Positions 16,973 through 25,770 of a stretch of DNA of 58,982 nt are shown piece by piece (the first letter of the stretch is position 1; every line of letters begins with the position of its first letter). Source of the DNA: Acidobacteriaceae bacterium (GTDB taxonomy: Bacteria > Acidobacteriota > Terriglobia > Terriglobales > Acidobacteriaceae). Made by a program: the position numbers and the translations under genes. Under the pieces are notes generated by a model. That model ran no database searches. It was not told the origin of the DNA and was given only the letters and a program-made list of their open reading frames with translations. The stretch lies in assembly GCA_003152695.1 (NCBI GenBank), contig PMAT01000058.1, positions 1 through 58,982 on the forward strand. The letters are read 5' to 3'.

Positions 16973-17839
16973 TTACTTGACCTCGGGCTTCGGCTGACCG
17001 GGATTGCTGGTCGCAAGCTGCTGGTCCAGTACCGCGAGATAAGCCGCGATCAGCTTATAGGAATCGTAGTACAGGTTATCTTGGATTGCCTTGATGTTGT
17101 CGCCTTTGCTATGAAGCAAGGGCCATGTTTCCTGGGTAATCGAGTGAATGGTAATGCGCGGAATTTTGTAATGTGCAAACGATTCCGAATCGGTGGTGCC
17201 CACCTTCTCCACGTTGACGCCGCTCAAGGGTAACTGTAGCGATTGCGCCACACCCCACAGGATATTCATCAGCAAAGGTTCGGAATGGCTCACCCAGACC
17301 TTGGTTGGGGTCACTCCCAGGCATTCAAGATTGACCATGGCGACAATGTTTTTGCGCTGCTCCGGCGTCAACCTTTTCACATAAAACTCGGAGCCGACCA
17401 TTCCCTGCTCCTCTCCTCCAAATCCAACAAACACCAGGGTATGGGCTCGCGAAGTGCCGCCAAGACTCTGATAAAGAGAAGGCAAGAGCGAGACCCCGCT
17501 CCAGTCATCGATAATGCCATCGCCCTCATTTACATGATCAAAATGTGCGCCAACCAAGATGACTGAATCGGACGTGCCCCGCAGTATGCAGATAACATTT
17601 GGTTGCCGCAAGCCTTTCACGGGTTGTTCTGTGGGCTGGCATCCCACCGCGCGAAACATTTTGCCGAGCTCGACTTCGCGATCTGTGTCCTTCCGCGGAG
17701 CCTCTTGAAGACGGCCCAGAATCACTTCCTTATCCAACACAAAATACTGCGTACGGGTGGAAGCTCCTGTTGCGCACGACAGGATACAAAAGACGCAGGA
17801 CGAAATGAAGAACCGAGGTAAACGGTGACGGATAGGCAT
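16973..17839 (-). CDS. M28-family zinc peptidase, probable lipoprotein
   Basis: 288 residues from the ATG at 17839 (an upstream in-frame start at 17875 adds 12 residues before the signal). The N-terminus MPIRHRLPRFF plus a hydrophobic run ending ILSC-A looks like a lipoprotein signal. The catalytic domain has the M28 metal ligands in order: GAHFDHV, DDWSGVS, GGEEQGMVGS and a later His in ITIHSI. It would release N-terminal amino acids or dipeptides in the periplasm. Length and motif order fit aminopeptidase Y/S-type enzymes. It is convergent with the TPR gene and may share a transcript with nothing else. Confidence 0.8.
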   Translation of the reverse strand: MPIRHRLPRFFISSCVFCILSCATGASTRTQYFVLDKEVILGRLQEAPRKDTDREVELGKMFRAVGCQPTEQPVKGLRQPNVICILRGTSDSVILVGAHFDHVNEGDGIIDDWSGVSLLPSLYQSLGGTSRAHTLVFVGFGGEEQGMVGSEFYVKRLTPEQRKNIVAMVNLECLGVTPTKVWVSHSEPLLMNILWGVAQSLQLPLSGVNVEKVGTTDSESFAHYKIPRITIHSITQETWPLLHSKGDNIKAIQDNLYYDSYKLIAAYLAVLDQQLATSNPGQPKPEVK

Positions 17840-17888
17840 GGTAATTAAGGCCCAATGGCGCGCTAATAATCTCACGTTCGGACGACCC

Positions 17889-18845
17889 CTAACTCTCCGA
17901 ATCAGGCTCTTCCTTCTTTTCGGCCCTGGACATGTTCTGCATCTGAGTGCGCCAGTCGGTCTCTTGCACGAAGTCCCGCGAATCGCGCCAGCCGGCGCGC
18001 ACCTTCACGAAGAGTTCGAGAAAAACTTTGGTATTGAGCAGTCCCTGGATTTGCAGCCGCGCTGCCGTCCCGATTTTCTTCAACGTCGAGCCCTGCTTGC
18101 CAATCAGGATCGCCTTCTGCCCTTCACGCTCGCAGTAAATGGTGGCCGCGATGCGCGTGAGCCTAGCGCCCTCTTCGTACTGGTCGATCAGCACTGTCGT
18201 CGCATAGGGCACTTCCTGCTCGGTTGCCAGCAGCACCTGCTCGCGGATCAGTTCCGCCACCAGAAATCGTTCCGGCTGATCGGTGAGCTGGTCTTTGGGG
18301 AAATATCGCGGGCCCTCGGGAAGCGCCTTCATCACCGAAGCCAGCAATGCGTCGAGGCCTTCGCGCTTCATCGCCGAAATCGGGATCACCTCGGCGAATT
18401 CATGCCGCTCTTTGTATTCAGCAATGAGTGGCAGCAACCGTTGTTTGTCGAGCATATCGATCTTGTTCAGCAGCAGGAAGCAGGGCTGGCCGCCCTTCTT
18501 GACAATGTCGAGCACGAACTTGTCGCCGGCGCCGAACCTGGCCGTCGCATCCACGATCAGCAGCAGCAGATCGCAGCCTTCCAGCGCGTCATACACTTCC
18601 TTCATCATGCGCCGGTTCAGCGAGTTGATCGGCTTGTGCACTCCCGGAGTGTCCACCAGAACGATCTGTCCCGCGGGGCGCTTGCTCTTGCGCTCGACGT
18701 TGATGATTCCCTGAATGCGATTGCGGGTGGTTTGCGGCTTGCGCGTAACGATGGCGAGTTTTTCGCCGACCAGCGCGTTCAGCAGGGTAGACTTCCCCGC
18801 GTTGGGGCGTCCGATGATGGAGACGAAGCCGGATCGAAATGCCAT
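17889..18845 (-). CDS. era: GTPase Era
   Basis: 318 residues: a GTPase domain with G1 GRPNAGKS, G2 PQTTRNRI, G3 DTPGVHKP, G4 NKID and G5 SAMKR, followed by a KH RNA-binding domain containing ILIGKQGSTLKKIG. Era binds 16S rRNA and is needed for 30S subunit maturation. It is the last gene of the phoH-ybeY-corC-era cluster; its ATG overlaps the preceding stop by one base, implying translational coupling. Confidence 0.96.
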   Translation of the reverse strand: MAFRSGFVSIIGRPNAGKSTLLNALVGEKLAIVTRKPQTTRNRIQGIINVERKSKRPAGQIVLVDTPGVHKPINSLNRRMMKEVYDALEGCDLLLLIVDATARFGAGDKFVLDIVKKGGQPCFLLLNKIDMLDKQRLLPLIAEYKERHEFAEVIPISAMKREGLDALLASVMKALPEGPRYFPKDQLTDQPERFLVAELIREQVLLATEQEVPYATTVLIDQYEEGARLTRIAATIYCEREGQKAILIGKQGSTLKKIGTAARLQIQGLLNTKVFLELFVKVRAGWRDSRDFVQETDWRTQMQNMSRAEKKEEPDSES

Positions 18846-20116
18846 CAGCTTCGGACCTGGCTAGAGGCAGAACTGGTCTGCAGACTAACCCGCACGCGAT
18901 TGACGCGGCGTTCGGTGGATTCCAATACTTCGAAGCGCAATCCGTTCTCCTCGAAGACCTCACCCGCCTTGGGGATGTGTCCGGCGAGTTCGCTTACTAG
19001 CCCGGCAATCGTGGTCGCCTCTTTTTCATCGGGCCGCACGCCCAGCAATTTCTCCAGCAGGTCCACATCGGTGTTGCCGTTGAAGATGTACGAGGACTCG
19101 CTCTCCTTCACGATCTCAGCCTTTTCGTGCTCGTCGCGGATCTCGCCAACGATCTCTTCCACCAGGTCCTCGATGGTCACCAGGCCGGCGACTCCGCCGT
19201 ACTCGTCGATGACGATGGCCATGCGAATGTTGTCGCGCTGCATCTGGCGCATCAGCTCGCTGCCCAGCTTGGTTTCGGGGACAAAGTACACATCGGGCTT
19301 CATCAAGTCGCGCACGGTTTTGGTGCGCGCGTCCGTGTCGAGGACCTGCAAGAGGTCCTTTGCATTGACAATGCCTTTGATATGGTCGATATCGCCTTCA
19401 TAGACCGGTATGCGCGAATAGGGATGCCGCTTTACCAGTTCGGTGAAATCCTCGATGGTGGTGTTGATGGGGACCGCGACAACCTCGGGCCGGGGCCTCA
19501 TCACCTCCCGCACCGTCTTGTCGCCAAATTCCACGACCGACTGGATCAGATCGCGGTCGCCCTCCTCCAGGATGCCTTCTTCCTGACCGGCCTCGATCAG
19601 CGCGTCCACGGCCTCCGACGGATGCTCAGGCTGCTGTCCGGCATGTTCCTTGGAGAGCGACGCAACCGACAAGGCGAAGCTGAGGATCAGGGTCACCGGC
19701 ACCGCAAGATAGATTAGCGTCCGTAAAACCAGGACCCATCGCACCAGCCACTCGCCTCGGGTGCGCACGAAAAATAGATACGGCAGCAAACGGTTGAAGA
19801 TGACGATGATGAAGATGAGACTCACCGCCGCCTGCACCAAGTCGAGCACGACCCAGCGCTTTTCCATGAACAGCACGTAACCGATGAGGACGCCGATGCT
19901 GGCCATGCACATCTGGGTCAGCACCGCCATCGAGAGCGCAGCCCGTTCGCGGCTCACGTGCAGCCTGGGCTCGACATGCTGCTCGTACGCGTCTATGTTC
20001 TCCTGGAACTCGCGGCCCAAGAACTTTCCCATCTCCGTGTAAAGCCGGTCCACGTAGGACACCAGGGCCAGCAACGCCATCAAGACCACCAGCAGGATGG
20101 ATAACAGCAGGCTCAT
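18845..20116 (-). CDS. CBS-domain membrane protein, CorC/HlyC family
   Basis: 423 residues. Helices at about 2-22, 63-85, 92-113 and 128-150 form a membrane domain, followed by two CBS domains (VMRPRPEVVAVP ... IKGIVNAKDLL and MKPDVYFVPE ... VAGLVTIEDLVEEIVGEI) and the C-terminal CorC/HlyC domain (DVDLLEKLLG ... RVNRVRVS). Such proteins are implicated in Mg2+/Co2+ efflux or homeostasis. The position between ybeY and era is widely conserved. The start ATG overlaps the ybeY stop by 4 bp. Confidence 0.85.
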   Translation of the reverse strand: MSLLLSILLVVLMALLALVSYVDRLYTEMGKFLGREFQENIDAYEQHVEPRLHVSRERAALSMAVLTQMCMASIGVLIGYVLFMEKRWVVLDLVQAAVSLIFIIVIFNRLLPYLFFVRTRGEWLVRWVLVLRTLIYLAVPVTLILSFALSVASLSKEHAGQQPEHPSEAVDALIEAGQEEGILEEGDRDLIQSVVEFGDKTVREVMRPRPEVVAVPINTTIEDFTELVKRHPYSRIPVYEGDIDHIKGIVNAKDLLQVLDTDARTKTVRDLMKPDVYFVPETKLGSELMRQMQRDNIRMAIVIDEYGGVAGLVTIEDLVEEIVGEIRDEHEKAEIVKESESSYIFNGNTDVDLLEKLLGVRPDEKEATTIAGLVSELAGHIPKAGEVFEENGLRFEVLESTERRVNRVRVSLQTSSASSQVRS

Positions 20117-20616
20117 CTCCGGGCGCCTCCGCGATTTCTGGAGGGGGCAGACTTGGCGGATGGTTTTGGGCCACCGTGGCCCTCCCGGGAGCTGGCGTGG
20201 GCGCGCTCGATCAGTCCAACCGGCAAGCCGAGTTGGCGACGCAGGGTGGTTTCGCGAGTCTGCATCTCGCCAGCGTCGGTTTCGTGGTCGTAACCCGCGA
20301 GATGCAGTAATCCATGCAGGATAAGGACCTCCACTTCTGCTTCGGTGGAGTGGCCGAGTTCGGCGGCATTGGCGGCGGCAATCTCTACCGAAATGGCAAT
20401 GTCGCCGGCAAGCTTGGGCGTTTCCGATGGGAAAGACAGAACATCGGTGGGCTGGTTCTTCTTGCGAAAGCGGCGGTTCAATGCCTGCAATTCCCGGCTG
20501 GAGGCGACGCGAATGTTGACCTCACCGCGCAATCCGACCGCGCGCTGAGCTTTGGCGGCAAACAGGCTGAGCGCCCGCGCGCTGGTCCCTTCGGTTTCGT
20601 GCTCCAGAATGATCAC
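20113..20616 (-). CDS. ybeY: Endoribonuclease YbeY
   Basis: 167 residues with the zinc-binding signature HGLLHLAGYDHETD and the conserved NRRFRKKNQPTDVLSFP segment. YbeY takes part in 16S rRNA 3' processing and 70S quality control. A basic low-complexity tail (SAKSAPSRNRGGARR) extends beyond the usual end. Upstream lies phoH, separated by 61 bp that hold a strong hairpin. Confidence 0.95.
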   Translation of the reverse strand: MIILEHETEGTSARALSLFAAKAQRAVGLRGEVNIRVASSRELQALNRRFRKKNQPTDVLSFPSETPKLAGDIAISVEIAAANAAELGHSTEAEVEVLILHGLLHLAGYDHETDAGEMQTRETTLRRQLGLPVGLIERAHASSREGHGGPKPSAKSAPSRNRGGARR

Positions 20617-20633
20617 TTCCGTTTCAAGTACAA

Positions 20634-20660
20634 ATGGGAGGGCACGTTCAGCCCTCCCAT
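20634..20660 (-). terminator. Hairpin between phoH and ybeY (possible attenuator)
   Basis: A perfect 10-bp stem ATGGGAGGGC / GCCCTCCCAT with a 7-nt loop, read on the minus strand and followed only by a short TTTG. It sits inside the operon, so it may be a partial terminator or an RNA-stability element rather than a full stop. Confidence 0.6.
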
Positions 20661-20677
20661 ATCATGGTAGCAAGAAT

Positions 20678-21784
20678 CTACTCGGAAACGCGATTTTGTG
20701 CTGGGGAAGGTGCTTCGGCCGAAGGTGTCTCCGCCAGCGATGTCTCCGGCTCGACGCTAGCCGTAGCTACCCGCGCATCGCTGCTGCGCGCGGCGAAGCC
20801 GTTGCCATTCTTGACTTCCAGCGACAGCGACAACTGTTCGTTGCGCCCTTTGTAATCGTCGTACGCCCGGATGATTCGCTGTACCAGGTGATGGCGCACC
20901 ACATCGCCTTCATCGAAGTAGCAGAAGCGGATGCCTTCCACGTTGCGCAGGATCTCGATCGCCTCCACCATGCCGCTGCGGCTGGCGTTCGGCAGGTCGA
21001 TCTGGGTGATGTCGCCGGTGATGACCGCCTTGGAGTTGAAGCCGAGGCGGGTCACGAACATCTTCATCTGCTCCGACGTGGTGTTCTGCGCTTCATCCAG
21101 AATGACAAACGCGTCGTTGAGCGTACGCCCGCGCATGAACGCGATGGGAGCAATCTCAATGATGTTCTTCTCCAAGTAACGGTCCACCTTGTCGGGTTCG
21201 AGCATGTCGTACAGGGCGTCATACAGCGGACGCAGGTAGGGATCGACTTTTTCCTGCAAGGTCCCGGGCAGGAAGCCCAGGCGCTCGCCGGCTTCGACGG
21301 CGGGGCGCGCCAGCACAATGCGGTTCACCCGCTTCGACATCAGCGCCGCGATCCCCATCGCCACCGCGAGATACGTCTTGCCGGTCCCCGCCGGTCCGAC
21401 GCCGAACACCATGTCACTGTTTTCGATGGCCTCGAGGTAGCGCCGTTGGTTAATGCTCTTGGGCTGCACGCTGCGCTTGCCAAACGACCGCTGTTTGCCG
21501 GCTTCGGCGAGTCCGCGCAGGGTGGCCGTCGGGTCCGAGGTCAAGACGCGAATCATGGCGCCCAGATCGCCGTTCACGAAAGTGAAACCATTGCGTAGCA
21601 GGTGCTGGTAGTCGGTAAATACCTGCTGCGCCCGGCCCACGTCGCCCGCCGCTCCCTCAATCTCGATGGAATCGGGCCGCATGGCGATGGCGACATTCAA
21701 GCCATCTTCCAGCAGGCGCAGGTTTTCGTCGCGGGTACCAAATAGGGTTTCGATGTTCGGGCTTATTTCGATGTTCTTTTTCAT
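20678..21784 (-). CDS. PhoH-family ATPase
   Basis: 368 residues. An N-terminal KH-like region (IEGAAGDVGRAQQVF) precedes the PhoH ATPase core with Walker A GPAGTGKTYLA, FLPGTLQEK and Walker B FVILDEAQN, and TRLGFNSKAVITGD. The C-terminus is a variable acidic/Ser tail. PhoH proteins of this PhoH-L type are thought to act in RNA metabolism, consistent with ybeY and era downstream. First gene of the cluster. Confidence 0.93.
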   Translation of the reverse strand: MKKNIEISPNIETLFGTRDENLRLLEDGLNVAIAMRPDSIEIEGAAGDVGRAQQVFTDYQHLLRNGFTFVNGDLGAMIRVLTSDPTATLRGLAEAGKQRSFGKRSVQPKSINQRRYLEAIENSDMVFGVGPAGTGKTYLAVAMGIAALMSKRVNRIVLARPAVEAGERLGFLPGTLQEKVDPYLRPLYDALYDMLEPDKVDRYLEKNIIEIAPIAFMRGRTLNDAFVILDEAQNTTSEQMKMFVTRLGFNSKAVITGDITQIDLPNASRSGMVEAIEILRNVEGIRFCYFDEGDVVRHHLVQRIIRAYDDYKGRNEQLSLSLEVKNGNGFAARSSDARVATASVEPETSLAETPSAEAPSPAQNRVSE

Positions 21785-22249
21785 TTAGCGTCGGAAGTCA
21801 GCCTCCGTTTGTATCGCGACCCCAACTCGCGGTTGGGCGGATTGGAGCCTTGGATTCCGAAAGCGGGATGGGCTGGCGACAGTCCATCCGCTTCGGTCTG
21901 ACATTGGGATGCAGGGCAATGTTGTGCAGTGGTAGGGATTAAGCCCGGAAGATTGCCCAAGCGAAAAACAACTCTCATTGGCCGCTAGCGTATCCCTGAA
22001 CGGGGACAGAGTCAAATCAATAAAACGTAACTGGATAACGATCCGAATTCTCTCCATTTAGCCCAACCAGGCATCCATTTATTTAGATGGCGTCGTGAAG
22101 AAAAGGGAGCACCGTGCCGGGCAACTTGTATTATGGTCTGGTTCAGAATGATTGGTGGCACTTCAGTGGAGCGTCAGACTGCAAGTTCGAAGAGGCCATC
22201 CAGGGCGCTCGCTGCAGTTGGCCCGCTTCGGGGGGAGCTAAGCCGGTCA
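21785..22249. other. Divergent intergenic region, phoH / exported protein
   Basis: About 465 bp that must hold the promoters for phoH (minus) and the exported protein (plus). It is less GC-rich near 21960-22100. A GGGGGAG ribosome site (22231-22237) serves the plus gene. I see no confident promoter hexamers and no convincing small gene. Confidence 0.35.
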
Positions 22250-22924
22250 ATGGCTAGACGACGGTTCCTTTGCCGGTTACTGGTTTGGAGCGCGACGTTG
22301 TGCGTCACGACCGCTGTTTTCGCCGCGGCCGCCGTTCTGACAGCCAAAGTCGAGCGAATCGGCGCCTTAAGTGTGCCCGCAGCTTCTGACGCGCTGAAGC
22401 AGGCGGTCGAAGAAAAGGGATACCGGGTGACGCTCGATCACGACTGGACCGCGGAGTTCTGGTTTGCAAAGCAGCTCAAGACTGCGGCGAAAGATGTGCC
22501 CGGCGCGCTCTATTCGGAGTTGGCGAATGGGGAGTTCGTTGGCGTGGTCTACCTGCCCAAGGGCATGACCGATTTTCGCGGACAGGCAATTCCTGCCGGC
22601 GTGTACACCTTGCGTTATCAACTGCTGCCGCAGGACGGCAACCACCTCGGCGTCGCGCCTAATCCTGATTTCCTGTTGGCCATTCCAGTCGCCAGCGATC
22701 CGGATCCGGAACAAGGTTACCTTTACAAGAAGCTGGTTGCGCTGAGCGCCAAAACCACTGGCGCGAGCCATCCGGCAGTAATTGCGCTGGATACAGCGGG
22801 CGAGCCGAGTGATGCCGTCGGAGATAAGCAGGGAACGGTGGTGTTTACCGTAACTGTTCCATCCTCGGGTGCCATGGGAACTGAGAAACTTGGCATCGTG
22901 GTGAAGGGCACCGCCGGGCAGTAG
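22250..22924 (+). CDS. Exported protein of unknown function
   Basis: 224 residues. MARRRFLCRLLVWSA begins a signal peptide ending near VFAAA. The mature part contains the stretch DWTAEFWFAKQLKT, followed by GEFVGVVYLPKGMTDFRG and IPAGVYTLRYQLLPQDG, a pattern resembling DUF2911-like beta domains in which IPAG-YTL-Y occurs. No catalytic motif is visible. The ATG at 22250 is preferred over a possible start at 22133 because of the GGGGGAG sequence upstream and because it puts the signal peptide at the N-terminus. Confidence 0.6.
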   Translation: MARRRFLCRLLVWSATLCVTTAVFAAAAVLTAKVERIGALSVPAASDALKQAVEEKGYRVTLDHDWTAEFWFAKQLKTAAKDVPGALYSELANGEFVGVVYLPKGMTDFRGQAIPAGVYTLRYQLLPQDGNHLGVAPNPDFLLAIPVASDPDPEQGYLYKKLVALSAKTTGASHPAVIALDTAGEPSDAVGDKQGTVVFTVTVPSSGAMGTEKLGIVVKGTAGQ

Positions 22925-23453
22925 GGAGAAGAAGAGCGTTCCGATCCAGTAGATCTGTGCCACGGCAATGTTCAGGTTTCAACTGGCACGCGATTTTGAT
23001 CCCAAACTCACCTCCCAGTGATTCGCATCCACTTTTCCAGAAAATAAATGTCCTTAGGGCTGCTCTCGACCGCTGTTTTTCTCCGCTGCGGTGCTGCGGA
23101 GTGCATCACCACGATGAAAATCGCAACACCGCTCCTCGCGGGTCTCCGATACCAGCTAAGCCACTGGTTCCGCTGAGCATACAGAACGGGAGCGCTCGCT
23201 ACAGCTGGCAATTAACGGATTTCTAGTTGCAGAACGCAACGAATCACGTCGTTGAATAATGCAACTCGGGCACAGGGGCGATTCGCAACAGGACGCACAA
23301 GGCAAACAATCGTCGCCACTTGCACTCGCTCATCGCAACAATCTTCCTCATTTGCTCATTTGGTATGCCGAATGCCTTAAGAAAAGTGTCAAGCGCGAAG
23401 CATTCAAGCGCTGGCAGAGAAAAAAGCCCTCGGATGCGAGGCAGGAGGCGGTT
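22925..23453. other. 530-bp intergenic region
   Basis: No gene supported: short open frames on both strands lack ribosome sites and protein-like composition. The ribosome site of the following gene (AGGAGG, 23443-23448) is at its right end. Nothing else recognised. Confidence 0.4.
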
Positions 23454-24128
23454 ATGACAGTTCTTCTGGTTCTCATGATGTTCGCAATCTTCCTAACTAT
23501 TGATTTTTTCTACTCCAAAGCGAAACATCCCGTGCTTCAGGTAGCCCCGGCAATGCGCAAACAGGACGCGGCAGCGCGCTTGAGGCCCAGCCTGGTGGGC
23601 GGCTTCTCAGTCCCCGACAATCTCCGCTATCACCCCGGACACACCTGGGCGCTGAGCGAGAGTCCGAACCTGGTGCGAATCGGCATCGACGACTTCGCCT
23701 CCAAGCTGACCGGCAAGGTCGAGCACATCGTGCTTCCGCAGCGTGGGCAGTGGATCCGTCAGGGACAAAAGGTATGGAGCATAGTGCGCAACGGCGTCAA
23801 AGTTGACATGGTTTCGCCCATCGAAGGCAGCGTGGCCGACATCAACGAAGCCGTGGTCAACGATCCGGCGCTGGCGACAAAAGATCCCTACGGCGACGGC
23901 TGGCTGGTAACGGTGCAGTCTCCCGATGCCAAGACCAACTTCCGCAACCTGCTGGGTGGCGCACTGGCGCGGTGGTGGACGGAAGAGTCCTCGATGCGCT
24001 TGCAGCGCGTCGTGCCCAGCGCGCTCGGCGCCTTGGCCCAGGATGGCGGCGTGGCCATCGACGATCTGGCCAGCACAATGCCGGACGAGCAATGGACCAA
24101 GATCACGCGCGAGTTCTTCCTCACCTAG
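23454..24128 (+). CDS. Membrane-anchored GcvH-like (lipoyl-domain-like) protein
   Basis: 224 residues. An N-terminal transmembrane helix (VLLVLMMFAIFLTIDFFY) is followed by a GcvH-like beta-barrel: YHPGHTWALSESPNLVRIGIDDFASKLTGKV, then VWSIVRNGVKVDMVSPIEGSV and DPYGDGWLVTV, all recognisable glycine-cleavage H-protein segments. In GcvH the lipoylated Lys lies 8 residues before the SP pair; here the candidate Lys (NGVKVDMVSP) is closer, so lipoylation is uncertain. No gcvP or gcvT is nearby. Similar anchored H-like proteins accompany redox complexes in other bacteria; the role here is unknown. Start supported by AGGAGG. Confidence 0.75.
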   Translation: MTVLLVLMMFAIFLTIDFFYSKAKHPVLQVAPAMRKQDAAARLRPSLVGGFSVPDNLRYHPGHTWALSESPNLVRIGIDDFASKLTGKVEHIVLPQRGQWIRQGQKVWSIVRNGVKVDMVSPIEGSVADINEAVVNDPALATKDPYGDGWLVTVQSPDAKTNFRNLLGGALARWWTEESSMRLQRVVPSALGALAQDGGVAIDDLASTMPDEQWTKITREFFLT

Positions 24129-24150
24129 CCCCTCGCACGGATAGAATCAA

Positions 24151-24189
24151 CGCCCCGGAGTGCACCTCCTGCTCCGGGGCGTTTTTCTT
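24151..24189 (+). terminator. Intrinsic terminator of the GcvH-like gene
   Basis: A perfect 10-bp stem CGCCCCGGAG / CTCCGGGGCG (24151-24160 with 24172-24181) followed by TTTTTCTT. Confidence 0.9.
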
Positions 24190-24271
24190 GTTCCTGACGA
24201 CTGCGATGGGAAATGATCGTTTCAATTGATGTGCAGCCGTTATCATAAGAACCCAGAACCAGGAGCCACCC

Positions 24272-25105
24272 ATGAGCAAAGTTCTTCTTATCGGCAAAGA
24301 TTCGGAGGCGACCCGTTCCGTCGCGCAAGCTCTTCGCAACAAAGATTGCCCAAGTGAATGCGCGTACGGTGGGGCGGACGCCATCCGCCGCTTGCGTCAC
24401 GAGTCGTTCGACGTGCTCATCACCGACCCGGAAACCACCATTGAGGAAGACCTGGCACTGATCGAAGAGGTACGCCAAATCCGACCCGGAGTGAAGACCA
24501 TCGTTCTGGCTCCGCACGCCACGCCGGAGGAGGTCATTGCCACGTTGCGAGCGCGTGTCTTCGTCTGCATCGGCGCCCCGTTTGATGCAGGCGAGATTGC
24601 CAACTTTGCGCATGAGGCCCTCTCCGACGCCGACTGGCGCACCGACATTGAGGTTTTATCCGCGCAACCTCACTGGGTTTCGCTGCGCGCCAACTGCCGC
24701 ATGCTGACGGCCGAGCGTGTGGTGAGTTTTCTGCGCGAGTTGTGCTCGGAATTGTCGGAAGACACGCGCAACGACGTGATGTTGGCCTTCCGCGAGATTC
24801 TGCTGAATGCCATGGAACACGGCGCGGCGTTCAATCGGCATAAGGTGGTAGAGGTGTCGGCGGTGCGCACCGAGCGGACGATTGTCTTCTACATGCGCGA
24901 TCCCGGTGCAGGCTTCCGCCGCGACGCCATCGCTCACGCCGCGGTGGCGAACGCTCCTGAGGATCCTGCCGCTCATATCGAACACCGGGACGAAATGGGC
25001 ATGCGTCCCGGGGGATACGGCATCCTGCTGGCGCAGGGCGTCGTGGACGAATTGATCTACAGCGAAGCGGGCAACGAGGTCCTGCTCATCAAGCACACGA
25101 CATGA
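24272..25105 (+). CDS. Degenerate receiver domain fused to HATPase (anti-sigma-kinase-like)
   Basis: 277 residues. Residues 1-120 form a receiver fold (MSKVLLIGKDSE ... FDVLITDPETT), but the acidic pair is Lys-Asp and the conserved Lys of the KPF motif is replaced (CIGAPF), so phosphotransfer is doubtful. Residues about 135-277 form a GHKL ATPase of the RsbW type: FREILLNAMEHGA (N box), MRDPGAGF (G1) and GMRPGGYGILLAQ (G2); no histidine-phosphoacceptor domain is present. It may act as a serine kinase or anti-sigma-like switch controlled by a pseudo-receiver. Ribosome site AGGAG. Monocistronic as far as visible. Confidence 0.75.
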   Translation: MSKVLLIGKDSEATRSVAQALRNKDCPSECAYGGADAIRRLRHESFDVLITDPETTIEEDLALIEEVRQIRPGVKTIVLAPHATPEEVIATLRARVFVCIGAPFDAGEIANFAHEALSDADWRTDIEVLSAQPHWVSLRANCRMLTAERVVSFLRELCSELSEDTRNDVMLAFREILLNAMEHGAAFNRHKVVEVSAVRTERTIVFYMRDPGAGFRRDAIAHAAVANAPEDPAAHIEHRDEMGMRPGGYGILLAQGVVDELIYSEAGNEVLLIKHTT

Positions 25106-25139
25106 GAGATTAAATAGACGATGGCTGTCCGGCCGGCTT

Positions 25140-25766
25140 CTACAGCCAGCCCTTTGCGCGGGCGATGCGGGCTGCTTCGACGCGGTTGGCGGCGCCGAGT
25201 TTACTGATGGCTTCCGACAAATAGTTGCGCACCGTGCCCTCCGACAAATTCAATTCCGTTGCGATGTCGGAACTGGCTTTACCTTCTCCGGCGAGACGCA
25301 GCACCTGGCGCTCGCGCTCGGTGAGCGGATCGGCTTCGTCGGTCCAGGCCTCGGCGGCGAGTTGCGGATCGATGACGCGCAGTCCACGATGCACCCGGCG
25401 CACCGCCTCTGCGAGTTGTTCCGCGGGCATGTCTTTCAGGAGATACCCGGAAGCTCCGGCGTCGAGGGCGCGGCGCAGGTATCCAGCGCGGGCAAACGTG
25501 GTGAGAATGATGACGCGCACTGGGACGCCGCGGCGCTTCAGTTCGGCTGCGACTTCCAAGCCCGTCAGCGTGGGCATTTCGATATCGGTGATGAACACGT
25601 CGGGGCGGGTTTGCTGCACCATGCGCAGGGCTTCGTCGCCGGAGCCGGCGCGGGCGACGACCTCGATGTCGTCTTCCATCTCGAGCAGCGCGGCCAGCGC
25701 GCCCAGAACCATGGCCTGGTCTTCGGCGAGGACGACCCTGATTTTGTCGCGCTTGGCGACGGACAT
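25140..25766 (-). CDS. NarL/LuxR-family response regulator (DesR-like)
   Basis: 208 residues: receiver (1-120; acidic pair ED in VVLAEDQAM, Asp in VFITDIEMP, Lys in GYLLKDMP) and LuxR-type helix-turn-helix (about 145-205; LTERERQVLRLAGEGKAS, SEGTVRNYLSEAISKLG). It is the partner of the kinase encoded 4 bp upstream and would bind DNA as a phosphorylated dimer, most likely at the ABC transporter promoter. Confidence 0.92.
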   Translation of the reverse strand: MSVAKRDKIRVVLAEDQAMVLGALAALLEMEDDIEVVARAGSGDEALRMVQQTRPDVFITDIEMPTLTGLEVAAELKRRGVPVRVIILTTFARAGYLRRALDAGASGYLLKDMPAEQLAEAVRRVHRGLRVIDPQLAAEAWTDEADPLTERERQVLRLAGEGKASSDIATELNLSEGTVRNYLSEAISKLGAANRVEAARIARAKGWL

Positions 25767-25770
25767 GCCT

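Noticed and set aside
17838-19403. A 521-codon open frame antisense to era and the CorC-like gene
   Set aside because: It is opposite two well-supported genes, has no ribosome site and its translation shows no recognisable domain; long antisense frames are expected in GC-rich DNA.
22984-23000. Possible sigma54 promoter (TGGCACG followed by TTTGAT)
   Set aside because: The GG and GC elements are not at the required spacing of 10 and the GC dinucleotide is missing.
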